DNA of 64,000 nt from Hafnia paralvei ATCC 29927 (GCF_001655005.1 NZ_LXET01000044.1:124001-188000), one strand, 5' to 3'; counted from the first letter of the stretch, positions 11,818 to 21,727 are shown. Numbers and translations: made by a program. Notes: generated by a model from the letters alone, not told the origin.

Positions 11818-13120
11818 GGGCCTGTACCTTGGCTCCGTAATCATTGATCGCCTGCCATTGGGCAGGTAATCCGGTGAAATCAGCTTCAGCCACACCTAAG
11901 CGAACGGCTTGGTCGACCAAAATTCTTGCCAAATCGAAATGACGTTGACGCGGATACTGAGCAAGGTATTCGCGTAAAACCGCGCCGAGATCCAGCGGGC
12001 GTTGCTCTTTTTGATAAATCTTTAGCTCTTGCTCGATCATTGCCGCCAACTGTTCACGGATTTCAGAAAACTCTTCATATTCCATATCCGGAGGCAGCTC
12101 GCCGGTCACTTCTTCGTTGAGCAGCGCAAGCTCTTCGTCACGCATATCAAACAGACGATCGGCATTCGCAATAGTAAGTGCCCAAGGATTGTCAAAATAG
12201 CTCTGCACGGACTGACGTAATCGCTGGGCAAAGACGCGGTTTTTATCCATATCAATCGCCGTACGGATAAATTTATGCACGTGTCTGTCGTAGCCGATCC
12301 ACAAATCGATGGTTAACTGGCCCCAACTGATAATGCGGTCTAACTTGTTCTGCAGATCAAATACTAACTTGTCTACAAATGCCAAATCCGGATTATTCAT
12401 ATTGGCATCTTGAATACGCAGCAAATTGGCCTGCAGCTTATCACCTGCGGCTTCTAGCGTATCCTGCAATTCACGCAGCGTGCCTGAGGTTTCCGACAGC
12501 AACACTTCACAGCTAGAAATCGCGGCGCGCCAGTCCTGATTCAGCAGAGCTGCGATATCCGCTTTTACCCCCTGCTGCTGCTCATCCATAATGCGTTGAG
12601 TCAGATCGATACTATCGAAAATCTCGGCAACTGAGTATTTCAGAGGAGCAAACACGTTGCGGTGCCAATGATATTCATCGCCACCTTCTTCAGCGGCTTC
12701 CGCCGCGCTACGCAATTCTTGCGCCACGATAGACAATTGCATAGACAAACGCAGCGTAGAAAACTCTCGCTGTCGAATGTAATAATCCGTGATGCCAATC
12801 CCCAACGGGGTTAGACGATAAATCGCGTTACCGTCGGCTAACTCGCTGGTAAAGCGATTAAGTAAACGCTGCTTAACTAAATCGTTAATCGCATTGTTGG
12901 CACGGATTGCTACCGTTTCATGTGTTTGTTCAAAAGCTTTGCTGACGTGTCGGAATGCATCGATCAGTTCGCCTTCACTCATCTCTCCGTCTAAACGCTC
13001 ACTGTTCAAAGTAGCTATAGCCAAAATGAAAGCCAAACGCTCGGTAGGGAGTGAAATTGAAAAATCATTTTTCCGCGCCCAGGCAACCAGCTCCGGTACA
13101 GTCTGGGAGAAATCACTCAT
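11798..13120 (-). CDS. mukF: Condensin kleisin subunit MukF
   Basis: The kleisin of MukBEF. An N-terminal winged-helix dimerisation domain (about 1-120, starting [18 protein letters not shown]), a helical middle region that contacts the MukB neck, and a C-terminal domain binding the MukB head. The length (440 aa) equals E. coli. Its ATG overlaps the cmoM stop by 4 bp, and it overlaps mukE by 20 bp at the other end. All four genes therefore form one tightly packed operon, as in E. coli. Confidence 0.96.
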   Translation of the reverse strand: MSDFSQTVPELVAWARKNDFSISLPTERLAFILAIATLNSERLDGEMSEGELIDAFRHVSKAFEQTHETVAIRANNAINDLVKQRLLNRFTSELADGNAIYRLTPLGIGITDYYIRQREFSTLRLSMQLSIVAQELRSAAEAAEEGGDEYHWHRNVFAPLKYSVAEIFDSIDLTQRIMDEQQQGVKADIAALLNQDWRAAISSCEVLLSETSGTLRELQDTLEAAGDKLQANLLRIQDANMNNPDLAFVDKLVFDLQNKLDRIISWGQLTIDLWIGYDRHVHKFIRTAIDMDKNRVFAQRLRQSVQSYFDNPWALTIANADRLFDMRDEELALLNEEVTGELPPDMEYEEFSEIREQLAAMIEQELKIYQKEQRPLDLGAVLREYLAQYPRQRHFDLARILVDQAVRLGVAEADFTGLPAQWQAINDYGAKVQAHVIDKY

Positions 13121-13914
13121 AGTTGGTCCTTCGTGTCGGGTTTGTACGCCATCACATGGATGTAGCGTCCCAAACTCACAAAAGGCTCCTGACGACAGTA
13201 ACGCTGCTCCAGCGCCAATAAATCGTCAAAAGCCTCAATCTGTTGCGTTTTATCTCGCAGGTAATCATGAAATACCCGCACGCCCGTTTTACCGGAAATT
13301 GTCAGCCCTATCTCTTCTAACCAGCCATACACCTTTTGCGGATCTAAAGGATGATCAGGGGAAAGCGTTCGAGTTTTACGCTTTTGCATCCCTTGATTGA
13401 CGTATGCCGTATTGCCAATGATCACGTTTCGCATCAATAGACCATTGTAGTTATAGAACATTAAAGACAATGCGCCGCCGGGATTTAAACACTTCATCAA
13501 AGACGCTAGTGTTTCCTGAGGTTCTGCTACCCACTCCAAAACCGCATGGAACAATATCAGATCAACCGGCTGTTCTAAATATTGATGCATCTCTTGTGCA
13601 GGACTTTGCACAAAACGCATGTGCTGGCTCACACCTTTTTCATCCGCATAGGCCTGTGCACGCTTTAGCATCTCACCGGAAATGTCGCACAGCGTAATAT
13701 GATGGCCGCGCGCGGCGAGCTCACAGGATACCTGTCCAAGCCCACCGCCTGCATCAAGAATGTGTAAAGGTCTGTTGGGAAGCTGGGTCAGTAACTGTTC
13801 CAGATCCTGCCATAATACGGCCTGACGGATTTTTCCTTTGGTTGTGCCGTAAATATTGCGCGCAAATTTTTCAGCGATATTGTCAAAATTACGATCCTGC
13901 ATACCTCGACTCAT
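13117..13914 (-). CDS. cmoM: tRNA 5-carboxymethoxyuridine methyltransferase CmoM (SmtA)
   Basis: A SAM-dependent methyltransferase that converts cmo5U34 to mcmo5U34 in the wobble position of some tRNAs. The class I SAM-binding motif DAGGGLG is at residues 54-60, followed by the acidic LCDIS strand. Two starts are possible. The ATG at 13914 has AGGAG about 11 nt upstream. The ATG at 13902 ([13 protein letters not shown]) corresponds to the annotated E. coli start but has no well-placed ribosome site. It heads the mukFEB operon and overlaps mukF by 4 bp. Confidence 0.93.
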   Translation of the reverse strand: MSRGMQDRNFDNIAEKFARNIYGTTKGKIRQAVLWQDLEQLLTQLPNRPLHILDAGGGLGQVSCELAARGHHITLCDISGEMLKRAQAYADEKGVSQHMRFVQSPAQEMHQYLEQPVDLILFHAVLEWVAEPQETLASLMKCLNPGGALSLMFYNYNGLLMRNVIIGNTAYVNQGMQKRKTRTLSPDHPLDPQKVYGWLEEIGLTISGKTGVRVFHDYLRDKTQQIEAFDDLLALEQRYCRQEPFVSLGRYIHVMAYKPDTKDQL

Positions 13915-14077
13915 GAATATGTCGGCTCCTGAATATTTGCACAGCGCATCACCAGAAAAATCTCCCGTGAGGGACGCTTTAAACCTGCTATTTTGACACA
14001 GGCTGGCATAGAATGAATCTTATCGGCCACATATTCTATCTAGATGTCGTTTTTTCATTCAGAAAGGCACCTGATTT

Positions 14078-14848
14078 ATGCTGTTTGCGCTAAAAAAGTT
14101 TGTCGGTGGGCTCCTTTTGCCTCTGCCCTTGTTTCTCTTGATCATCGCAGTGGGCCTGATTTTCATCTGGTGGACACGGTGGCAGCGCTTAGGAAAAATC
14201 TGTATTTCACTCGCTTGGCTTGGAATTCTGCTATTAAGCCTACAACCTGTTGCCGATCGCCTGCTGGCTCCACTTGAAAATCATTACCCAACGATCAATA
14301 CGCCAAGCAACGCAGATTACATTGTGGTGCTGGGTGGCGGCTATACTTTTAACCCAGACTGGGCACCAAGTTCAAATCTCATCAATAACAGTTTGCCTCG
14401 AGTCACGGAGGGGGTCCGGCAACTTGAGTTAAATCCTAACGCAAAAATTATTTTTACCGGTGCCGCCGCCATTAGCAATCCAATAAGCAGCGCCCAAGTG
14501 GCCGCCAATGTGGCTAAAAGTTTGGGCGTACCCGCTGAGAGAATTATTATCTTGGATAAACCGCGTGATACGCAGCAGGAAGCACAGGAAGTAGCTAAGA
14601 TTGTGCAAAAGCAGAGGTTATTGCTGGTCACATCTGCAAATCATCTCCCACGCGCGCTACGTTTTTTTAAGGCCGAAGCGTTAGATCCGATTCCAGCACC
14701 TGCAAATCAACTTGCTATTTCATCGCCATTAAATCCTTGGGAACGCTGGTTACCATCACCACTTTACCTCAGCCATAGCGAACGAGCATGGTATGAAACC
14801 TTAGGAAGTTGGTGGCAGGCATTGCTAAAAGCGAAGGATGAAAAATGA
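14078..14848 (+). CDS. elyC: Envelope biogenesis factor ElyC (YcbC), DUF218
   Basis: An inner-membrane protein needed in E. coli for normal peptidoglycan assembly at low temperature, linked to handling of undecaprenyl carrier. Two N-terminal membrane helices (about 5-30 and 38-58) are followed by a periplasmic DUF218 domain with ADYIVVLGGGY (about 78-88), IIFTG, DKPRDTQQEA and LLVTSANHLPRA. Length 256 aa. It is divergent from cmoM as in E. coli, and the next gene overlaps its stop codon by 4 bp. Confidence 0.93.
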   Translation: MLFALKKFVGGLLLPLPLFLLIIAVGLIFIWWTRWQRLGKICISLAWLGILLLSLQPVADRLLAPLENHYPTINTPSNADYIVVLGGGYTFNPDWAPSSNLINNSLPRVTEGVRQLELNPNAKIIFTGAAAISNPISSAQVAANVAKSLGVPAERIIILDKPRDTQQEAQEVAKIVQKQRLLLVTSANHLPRALRFFKAEALDPIPAPANQLAISSPLNPWERWLPSPLYLSHSERAWYETLGSWWQALLKAKDEK

Positions 14849-15108
14849 AACACAGAGTAATCAGTATTCTTATTGCCCTGATTGTGTTTGAAGTGCAGGT
14901 GATTTTACTTGATGTGTTATCAAAAGCGGAAAACATGCCCGTCAGCTTGAACCCACTGAATGCCATTAACGCGGTGGCGTTCGTACTGGGATGGACAACG
15001 GGATTAAACTCCTCCATGGCCTTGGTGACAGCTACTGTGGCGCTATTGCTAATCCCCATCGGTGTCTACTGTCTCTGCCATACTTGGCTGAAACAAAGAC
15101 ACCGATGA
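14845..15108 (+). CDS. Small membrane protein of unknown function
   Basis: An 87-residue protein that I do not recognise. It starts at an ATG overlapping the elyC stop (ATGA), so translational coupling is likely. Two hydrophobic segments are visible: about 5-25 (VISILIALIVFEVQVILLDV) and about 60-80 (VTATVALLLIPIGVYCL). A weaker one lies at about 38-52, and the tail is basic (KQRHR). It sits at the left junction of the purine module, between elyC and the convergent deaminase. A membrane protein is safe; a role with ElyC is only a guess from coupling. Confidence 0.6.
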   Translation: MKHRVISILIALIVFEVQVILLDVLSKAENMPVSLNPLNAINAVAFVLGWTTGLNSSMALVTATVALLLIPIGVYCLCHTWLKQRHR

Positions 15109-15122
15109 AGAAGGAAAACCAC

Positions 15123-16490
15123 CTATAATCTGCCTCGATTCACCAGCAGGCAGGCTAAGCGATTGTGATGCTGCACAACGGAAGGTAAATCAATCGTTTG
15201 CAGCTCCCCTTCGCGAATCACCACTCGCCCGTTAATCACATTATAGGCAACGTTACCTGGCGTACAAAAGACCAGAGCAGCCAGCGGGTCGTGTTTGGCT
15301 CCGGCCAAATTTAGCGTATTCAGATCGAATGCCACGAAATCCGCCGCCATTCCTGGTGCTAAATAACCAATATCGTCGCGATTGAGCACCTTAGCGCCAC
15401 CTCGAGTCGCAATCTCCAACGCTTGCCGAGCAGTCATGGCATCTGGGCCAAAGCCGACGCGCTGTAACAACATGGCCTGACGCGTTTCCGCAATCATATT
15501 TCCTGCATCGTTAGAGGCTGAACCATCTACGCCAAGTCCCACATTTACACCTTCATCTAACATCGTGCGTATTGGAGCAATCCCTGACGCTAATCTCATA
15601 TTTGAGCAAGGACAATGAGCAACGCCTGTACCTGTTTTGGCAAACAAACCGATGCCAGCCTGATCCAACTTAACGCAATGGGCATGCCACACATCCGCGC
15701 CGACCCATCCCAAATCCTCTGCATATTGGGCTGGAGTCATACCGAAATGCGACTGACTATAGCTGACGTCATTATCGTTTTCAGCCAAATGCGTATGCAA
15801 CGACACGCCATACTCACGTGCCATTTGTGCCGTTTTCACCATCAATTCTCTGCTTACGGAAAACGGAGAGCAAGGCGCTAACGCTATACGTAACATGCTA
15901 TAGCGTTGTGCATCATGGTAGCTAGTAATCAGTCGTCGCGAATCTTCCAAAATAGCCTGTTCGCTCTCAACGAGCTCGTCGGGAGGCAATCCACCTTTAC
16001 TACGCCCAACGCTCATGCTTCCTCGGCATGCATGAAAACGCATGCCTATTTCCCTAGCCGCCTCAATGCTGTCATCTAGACGACAACCGTTAGGATAAAC
16101 GTAAAGATGATCGCTTGAGGTCGTACAGCCAGAAAGCATCAGTTCCGCCATCGCTGTTTGCGTAGAGACTCGGATCATCTCTGGGGTCAGTCCAGCCCAG
16201 ATCGGATAGAGATTATTTAACCAACCAAACAATTCGCCATCCTGTGCTTCGGGTATTACACGAGTTAATGACTGAAACATGTGATGATGAGTATTTATCA
16301 AACCAGGGATCACGACGTGCCCATGGAGATCAATTTCTTCATCAGCAGGGGCTGCGCACAATTCTTTCCCCCCAACCGCAACAATACGATTTCCCTCAAC
16401 CAGCAGGCAACCGCCTCTAATCTCTCTTCGCTCATCATCCATCGTGACAAGTAATTCTGCATTTTTAAAGAGCAGCGTTTTTTTGTGCAT
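15123..16490 (-). CDS. 8-oxoguanine deaminase (amidohydrolase, ATZ/TRZ-like)
   Basis: A zinc-type amidohydrolase of 455 aa. The metal motif HxH is at H68-H70 within INTHHHMFQSLTR. Further signatures are SGCTTSSDH, RGSMSVG, ALAPCSPFSVS, HTHLAEN, HCPCSNMRLASGI and GLGVDGSASND. These match the Pseudomonas 8-oxoguanine deaminase family, which converts 8-oxoguanine to urate. Plain guanine deaminase or another purine deaminase is less likely. The start at 16490 is set by an excellent GGAGGAG 7 nt upstream; a further in-frame ATG at 16520 lacks this. It overlaps the upstream permease by 26 bp, implying an operon. It has no E. coli counterpart at this locus. Confidence 0.85.
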   Translation of the reverse strand: MHKKTLLFKNAELLVTMDDERREIRGGCLLVEGNRIVAVGGKELCAAPADEEIDLHGHVVIPGLINTHHHMFQSLTRVIPEAQDGELFGWLNNLYPIWAGLTPEMIRVSTQTAMAELMLSGCTTSSDHLYVYPNGCRLDDSIEAAREIGMRFHACRGSMSVGRSKGGLPPDELVESEQAILEDSRRLITSYHDAQRYSMLRIALAPCSPFSVSRELMVKTAQMAREYGVSLHTHLAENDNDVSYSQSHFGMTPAQYAEDLGWVGADVWHAHCVKLDQAGIGLFAKTGTGVAHCPCSNMRLASGIAPIRTMLDEGVNVGLGVDGSASNDAGNMIAETRQAMLLQRVGFGPDAMTARQALEIATRGGAKVLNRDDIGYLAPGMAADFVAFDLNTLNLAGAKHDPLAALVFCTPGNVAYNVINGRVVIREGELQTIDLPSVVQHHNRLACLLVNRGRL

Positions 16491-17961
16491 TTTGTCTCCT
16501 CCGCATGGCGATATATTCACGCGTTGTAGTGAAGGCTTCCCGAGCTGCGGTACTGTTCATGTCTAAATCCTGTAACGTGCATTCTTTGCAGCCTGGAATT
16601 TTTGCCTGTCTGTCTCGCCCATTGAGAATCAGATTGGCAGCGATCGCAACGACCGTACCTATCGTAATGCCGCTGTGTAAAAACATCTCAGCGGCTTTCG
16701 GCATTTGTTGAAATAATTGGGGAACCATCACGGGTAACATGCCTAAACCAAGGGTCAGCGCAACCACCATGCCATTGTTATTATTTCGATAATCAACTTG
16801 TCCTAACGTGCGAATACCTGACACCGCGACCATCCCAAACATCACAATCCCTGCACCACCGAGCACAGGCTTAGGTACGGCAACCACGAAAGCCGCTAGC
16901 TTAGGAAACAAACCGAGAGTAATGAGAATGCACCCTGCAACGCCGACAATAAACCGGCTACGAACACCGGTCATACTGACCAATCCTACGTTTTGAGCAA
17001 AAGCAGCATAGGGAAACATATTAAAAAAGCCGCCAAATAAGGTGGCGGAACCGCAGGCATACAGACCACGTTTTAACGTAGCCTGATCGGCTGGACGCCC
17101 CACAATTTCGCCCATCGCCATCATAGATGACATGGTTTCCACCATCACAACGATCATCACCATGCACATCAAAACGGCTGGAAAGAGGTGAAATTCAGGT
17201 ACGGCGAAACGCATGGGGTAAGGAAAGGTCATCCAACTGGTGGCAGCCACCTGAGAAAGATCGAGCTTGCCCATGAAGTAATACGCTACGGTACCAATAA
17301 TAATGCCTACCAGCACGGCGATATTCTTCAGCATGCCCTTACCAAAGGTGTAGATCAGCATCACAATGGCAAGCGTAAATAAGGCCATCAATAATGAGCC
17401 GTAGCTACCAAAACTTGCGGCATCCAGATCTCCGCCGCCTATCCAACCACCCGCCACGGGGAGTATTGAGAGGCCAATAAGCGTCACAATGGTCCCCATG
17501 ACGGCTTTCGGGAAAAAGCGTACCAGCTTGCACACAAACGGCGCACACAGGAGTGTAAACCCACCGGCAATAATCACCGCGCCCGAGATACCCCCGATCC
17601 CATACTGCTGACCAATCAACGCCATGGGTATTAATGCTGCAAATGTACACCCTTGAACAATAGGTAATTTACTACCAATAATATTGAATAGGCCTATCGA
17701 CTGAAGAATGGTGGCACAGCCGCATATAAACAGGTCGGTGCTGATCAAGAAAATAATTTGTTCCGGCGTAAAACCAACAGCTTTACCAATAATAAGGGGA
17801 ACCGCAATCGCCCCTGCATACATGACCAATACGTGCTGCAAACCATAAACCAGCATTTGTCCTATCGGTAATATTTCATCAACAGGGTCTACATCTACCT
17901 TAATTTGAGGGGAGTTCTTTCTCTCCTGAATATTGATGGCATCATTATGAATAGCTTTCAC
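16465..17961 (-). CDS. NCS2 family purine (xanthine/urate-type) permease
   Basis: A nucleobase:cation symporter-2 of 498 aa with about 12-14 membrane helices. Motifs seen: GLQHVLVMYAGAIAVPLIIG, LPIVQGCTFAALIPM, the substrate-site segment VVMVETMSSMMAMGEIVGRP (position of the essential acidic residue), and the NCS2 signature QNVGLVSMTG. The N- and C-terminal tails are hydrophilic and the last ends RRRQNAQKN. It is clearly a paralogue of the next gene but diverged. It overlaps the deaminase, so the likely cargo is a purine such as xanthine, urate or 8-oxoguanine; this is inferred from context. Confidence 0.85.
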   Translation of the reverse strand: MKAIHNDAINIQERKNSPQIKVDVDPVDEILPIGQMLVYGLQHVLVMYAGAIAVPLIIGKAVGFTPEQIIFLISTDLFICGCATILQSIGLFNIIGSKLPIVQGCTFAALIPMALIGQQYGIGGISGAVIIAGGFTLLCAPFVCKLVRFFPKAVMGTIVTLIGLSILPVAGGWIGGGDLDAASFGSYGSLLMALFTLAIVMLIYTFGKGMLKNIAVLVGIIIGTVAYYFMGKLDLSQVAATSWMTFPYPMRFAVPEFHLFPAVLMCMVMIVVMVETMSSMMAMGEIVGRPADQATLKRGLYACGSATLFGGFFNMFPYAAFAQNVGLVSMTGVRSRFIVGVAGCILITLGLFPKLAAFVVAVPKPVLGGAGIVMFGMVAVSGIRTLGQVDYRNNNNGMVVALTLGLGMLPVMVPQLFQQMPKAAEMFLHSGITIGTVVAIAANLILNGRDRQAKIPGCKECTLQDLDMNSTAAREAFTTTREYIAMRRRQNAQKNAAL

Positions 17962-18055
17962 GACAGCTCCTTATATCCATGATTCTCAACATCACGGATA
18001 TTTCATCTTCATCAATATGCAGAAAATGGCCCCTCTCCATTCTCTACATCCGGGT

Positions 18056-19471
18056 TTAAACAGTTTTTTCTTTAATTGCCTTTGCTAAGGTTATTTTTTT
18101 CACTTCCGTATCATCAATTTCATTATCAGGATGGTAACCATTGAAATAGAGATTTAGGCTAACCGCACATACGGTTGCTAGCAGGATCCCGCTATGCAAT
18201 AAAGGCTGAATTGCCGCAGGTAGCTGGCTAAAGAAATCATGGGAAACCGTGGGGATCATGCCAATCCCTAAGCTGATAGCAACGATGTACAGGTTATAAC
18301 GGTTAGTACTGTAATTAGCGCGCGAAAGGATACGTATTCCCGTCGCCAAGACCATACCAAACATGACAATACCAGCGCCCCCCAATACAAATTGAGGAAT
18401 TGAAGCAACAATCAATGCCATTTTGGGAATCAGCCCGAATACAATTAATATCCCACCAGACATAACACATACCCAGCGGCTAGATACGCCTGTGACACTC
18501 ACTAAGCCAACGTTTTGTGAAAATGAAGTATGTGGGAAACTGTTAAATAAGCCACCAATAACAGTACCGATGCCATCAACGCGTAAACCCCGAATGATAT
18601 CTTGTTGTTTTGCTGGCCGCCCCACAATATCGCCTAGCGCTAAGAACATCCCCATCGACTCTATAAAAGTAATCAACATAATCACCGTTAATGTGATGAT
18701 GCTGACGGGTTCAAAGGTTGGCCAACCAAACGCAAATGGTTTAATGGGAGCAAACCACGCCGCATTGCCTAGCCCGGCAAAACTGACTTTCCCCATCATA
18801 AAAGCAATGGCAAACCCAAATAAAATACCCAGCAATACCGAAATATTGCATAGGAAACCTTTAGCAAAACGGGTGACTAATAGAATAAATACCAATACCA
18901 GTAATGATGTCCCGATATAGATTGGGCTGCCGTAGTCTGGATTCCCTTTCCCTCCCGCAGCCCAATCAATACCCACCTGCATAATGCTAATGCCAATAGA
19001 TGTGATGACGACGCCGGTCACAACGGTTGGAAATAGAGGCATGAGTCGGCCAATCACAGGCACTAATAATGTGGCGATAATTCCCGAGGCGATTGTCGCA
19101 CCGAATATTCCCGTGAGTCCTATGTTTGGGTCGGCGCCAATAGCCAGCATAGGGGTCACAGCGGCGAAGGTAACAGACATGATGACCGGCAAACGAATCC
19201 CTGCAAAACGGCCAATGCCTAGACATTGTAATAGCGTGACGACGCCACAACAGAAGAGATCGGAACTGATCAGAAAAGCAATTTGTTCTTTGGGTAATCC
19301 GAGGCTACCGCCAATCACCAGTGGCACTGCCACGGCCCCCGCGTACATAACTAACACATGCTGAAGGCCTAAAGTAAAAAGCTGCGCAATTGGCAATCTA
19401 CGTTCCACTTCATCAACGACGGGCTCTATCTTGCTGTGCTCTATTTTAAGGTTAGGATTTATGACGCTCAT
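18056..19471 (-). CDS. NCS2 permease, UacT (YgfU)-like urate/xanthine transporter
   Basis: This NCS2 symporter (471 aa) aligns closely with the E. coli urate permease UacT. Shared stretches include GLQHVLVMYAGAVAVPL, LPVIMSVTFAAVTPM, VGIDWAAGGKGNP, FIESMGMFLALGDIVGRP, SFPHTSFSQNVGLVSVTG and PQFVLGGAGIVMFGMVLATGIRILSR. The E. coli protein carries proton-coupled urate and, less well, xanthine. Start uncertain: ATG at 19471 (AAGGAG 10 nt upstream) or GTG at 19477 (4 nt). It lies 94 bp upstream of the second permease in the same direction, so the three genes may be co-transcribed. Confidence 0.87.
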   Translation of the reverse strand: MSVINPNLKIEHSKIEPVVDEVERRLPIAQLFTLGLQHVLVMYAGAVAVPLVIGGSLGLPKEQIAFLISSDLFCCGVVTLLQCLGIGRFAGIRLPVIMSVTFAAVTPMLAIGADPNIGLTGIFGATIASGIIATLLVPVIGRLMPLFPTVVTGVVITSIGISIMQVGIDWAAGGKGNPDYGSPIYIGTSLLVLVFILLVTRFAKGFLCNISVLLGILFGFAIAFMMGKVSFAGLGNAAWFAPIKPFAFGWPTFEPVSIITLTVIMLITFIESMGMFLALGDIVGRPAKQQDIIRGLRVDGIGTVIGGLFNSFPHTSFSQNVGLVSVTGVSSRWVCVMSGGILIVFGLIPKMALIVASIPQFVLGGAGIVMFGMVLATGIRILSRANYSTNRYNLYIVAISLGIGMIPTVSHDFFSQLPAAIQPLLHSGILLATVCAVSLNLYFNGYHPDNEIDDTEVKKITLAKAIKEKTV

Positions 19472-19857
19472 GGACACATCGCTCCTTACGGCTCGGCTAA
19501 AGGGTAGGTTAACCAGCTACGATTCGAGAGCCTTCGCTCCCCTATTTACGGATGTACAGCGTTATCATTGACGCAAATGGCGATGTCGTTGAGTGGACAT
19601 ATCGATTTTTTGCGTACATGCCAACCATGCACAGAACATGCGCACTTTTATTATTTGTAGGGTTAATGAGAAGAAAAACGAAATAATTGCGGGGGAAATC
19701 ACACTTGAGGCTAAATAAAACCGCTCTTTTCAAAAGATATAGCGAACAAGCACAAAAATAGAGATTTAAAAAAGAGTTTATCGTGCGGGGAGAAATATCA
19801 AAGTGGTAGAGGTTTGTATCATTATCACATTTCCGCCTCTCATAGTGATTGATAATT
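19472..19857. other. Intergenic region upstream of the purine permeases
   Basis: About 390 bp, AT-rich, holding the promoter side of the permease-deaminase genes. I see no conserved ORF; the 63-codon minus frame at 19542-19733 has no ribosome site or recognisable sequence. No clear operator was found. Confidence 0.4.
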
Positions 19858-19887
19858 AACCAGCAAACCGCTTTCGATTTGCCGGTT
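19858..19887 (-). terminator. Probable terminator of ycbJ
   Basis: A 13-bp hairpin when G-U pairs are allowed in the minus-strand RNA (AACCGGCAAATCG paired with CGGTTTGCTGGTT), 32 bp past the ycbJ stop. The following tract (AATTATC) is only weakly T-rich, so termination efficiency is uncertain. Confidence 0.5.
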
Positions 19888-19919
19888 ATCGACCGACCAA
19901 TTAGAGATTATCGTCAATA

Positions 19920-20837
19920 TCAACCAAGCCAAGGCAAGAGTTGCTGTGCAGCGCGATCGACAACTGGACGTTCAACAACGCCGGTATGCAGGTAACGTCC
20001 AATAGATTCCCACAATACATAGAGCCACCGCCTCATCATAAAATCATCGCTCACCGGTGCTTTTTGTAAATAGGTATGGAGAAGCTCCGTTGCCATTCCA
20101 TCTTCACTCAGACGAAAGAGATCATATTCACGCGGTGCCCATAACATCATTCCTGGATTAAGCATCGCCAACAGTTGATCGCTTTTCTGATCCTTTAACA
20201 TACTTCTTAACGTTAAATTTCCATGTACCAAAACACAACTATCATCAAAACCAGCAAACAGCTCTGGCAATTTCTCTTTGCTGCGAAATAAAATTCGTCG
20301 TGTTTCAATACCCAACTCTGTGGTTTGCATATTACCAAGGGTTGACCAAATCACTTCCAAACGCTGCTGATACCATTGCGGCCACGTATTTTCCTGCACG
20401 CTATCAACATTTCCTACACAGCCATGGCTATCAATGCGGTGCCAAGAAAGAATGCCTTCCGCAATCTGTTCTTTCAGACATTGCCATCGTTGTGGGGTTC
20501 TAGTGGGGGCTTCAACGGAAACGCCGCGCAGACGTTCAATCAGTAGGACTTCTTTATAAGGAAATTGGTGCGTGGTTAATACACCATAAACTGTGGGTAA
20601 ACGAATATCCCCCTGACGCGCCAGCATTGACAGCTTATAAGCCTCCTGCTGAGCAATTCCTTGACATAAAAAGGTTTTAGCGACTAAAGGTAAAGGCGTG
20701 CCCTGTTGATTATAAAGGGTAAAAAGGCTAGCGTACGGCTGTTCACTGATTTGCTCTAAACGGCCTATTGACTCTCCCAAAACGACGCTCAGTTCAGCTT
20801 TCAAATGATCCATGTTGTGATACACATTTTGCTGCAT
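19920..20837 (-). CDS. ycbJ: Putative phosphotransferase YcbJ
   Basis: A 305-aa protein of the aminoglycoside-phosphotransferase/kinase-like fold; the function of YcbJ is not established. It matches E. coli YcbJ over the whole length, with LLIERLRGVSVEAPTRTP, SWHRIDSHGCVGNVDSVQEN, the catalytic-loop-like VLVHGNLTLRSML and MLWAPREYDLFRL. The canonical HGDLxxxN brace reads HGNLTLRS, with Asn replacing the catalytic Asp. E. coli YcbJ has HGNF at the same place, so the family may be a pseudokinase. The ATG at 20837 has AAGGT 8 nt upstream; the next ATG (20813) fits the E. coli start but lacks a ribosome site. Confidence 0.88.
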   Translation of the reverse strand: MQQNVYHNMDHLKAELSVVLGESIGRLEQISEQPYASLFTLYNQQGTPLPLVAKTFLCQGIAQQEAYKLSMLARQGDIRLPTVYGVLTTHQFPYKEVLLIERLRGVSVEAPTRTPQRWQCLKEQIAEGILSWHRIDSHGCVGNVDSVQENTWPQWYQQRLEVIWSTLGNMQTTELGIETRRILFRSKEKLPELFAGFDDSCVLVHGNLTLRSMLKDQKSDQLLAMLNPGMMLWAPREYDLFRLSEDGMATELLHTYLQKAPVSDDFMMRRWLYVLWESIGRYLHTGVVERPVVDRAAQQLLPWLG

Positions 20838-20911
20838 TTCACGGTACCTTTTATCGCCATATATTCACTCATCATGGCGGAATTATCGAGGTATTGTATG
20901 CGACTAGATCA

Positions 20912-20937
20912 AAAGAGCGCACTCTTGCACGCTCTTA
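20912..20937 (-). terminator. Intrinsic terminator of ycaR-kdsB
   Basis: On the minus strand AAGAGCG, a 10-nt loop and CGCTCTT are followed by TTTT, about 30 bp beyond the kdsB stop. Confidence 0.6.
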
Positions 20938-20967
20938 TTTTGAATATAGAGAACTGAAACGATCAGC

Positions 20968-21723
20968 CTATTTGCTGGCTGCAAAAATACGGCGAACCTG
21001 TTCTAAATCTTCCATGGTATCCACCCCTGGGCTTGGCGCGGTCGCGGCAACATCCACGTGGATTTTTTCGCCATACCACAACACTCTCAGTTGCTCTAAC
21101 ATCTCAATCTGCTCAAGGCTGCTTGGCGTCCACGTTACATAGCGGCGGATAAAACCGGCACGATACGCGTAGATACCAATATGGCGCAAGAAAGTATCAC
21201 CAATCTCATCGCGAGAAACCGCAAAACGATCGCGATCCCAAGGGATTGTCGCCCGAGAGAAATACAACGCATAGCCATTTTTGTCGCAGACAACTTTAAC
21301 TGCATTAGGGTTAAAAGCTTCTTCACTCGTCGTGATAGGCACCGCCAATGTGGCCATCCCCGCGTCACTGCCCGCCAAATTATGAGCTACTTGACGAATA
21401 ATTGACGGTGGAATCAGTGGCTCATCGCCCTGAATATTGACGATAATCTCATCGTCGGCAAAACCACATTTCTCGATCACTTCGGCTAAACGCTCGGTGC
21501 CTGAATGATGGTCTGCGCGTGTCATACACACTTCACCACCCGCAGCTTCCACGGCTTGTTTAACATCAACATGGTCAGTTGCCACAATCACGCGTGAAGC
21601 ACCAGACTCCAGCGCTCTTTCCATGACGTGGACAACCATCGGTTTTCCACCGATATCCGCGAGAGGTTTCCCAGGTAAACGCGTTGAGGAATAACGCGCA
21701 GGGATAATAGCAATAAAACTCAT
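20968..21723 (-). CDS. kdsB: 3-deoxy-manno-octulosonate cytidylyltransferase (CMP-KDO synthetase)
   Basis: Activates KDO with CTP for lipopolysaccharide inner-core synthesis. The N-terminal nucleotide-binding motif [16 protein letters not shown] is at about residues 6-21. Other motifs are [10 protein letters not shown], the acidic GDEPLIPP, and the C-terminal [14 protein letters not shown]. 251 aa against 248 in E. coli. The start at 21723 ([11 protein letters not shown]) follows the family; the longer frame to 21786 would overlap ycaR. It lies 4 bp downstream of ycaR, in the same transcript. Confidence 0.96.
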   Translation of the reverse strand: MSFIAIIPARYSSTRLPGKPLADIGGKPMVVHVMERALESGASRVIVATDHVDVKQAVEAAGGEVCMTRADHHSGTERLAEVIEKCGFADDEIIVNIQGDEPLIPPSIIRQVAHNLAGSDAGMATLAVPITTSEEAFNPNAVKVVCDKNGYALYFSRATIPWDRDRFAVSRDEIGDTFLRHIGIYAYRAGFIRRYVTWTPSSLEQIEMLEQLRVLWYGEKIHVDVAATAPSPGVDTMEDLEQVRRIFAASK

Positions 21724-21727
21724 CTGA

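Noticed and set aside
19542..19733. 63-codon minus-strand ORF upstream of the UacT-like permease
   Set aside because: No ribosome site, no recognisable sequence, AT-rich intergenic DNA where open frames arise by chance.
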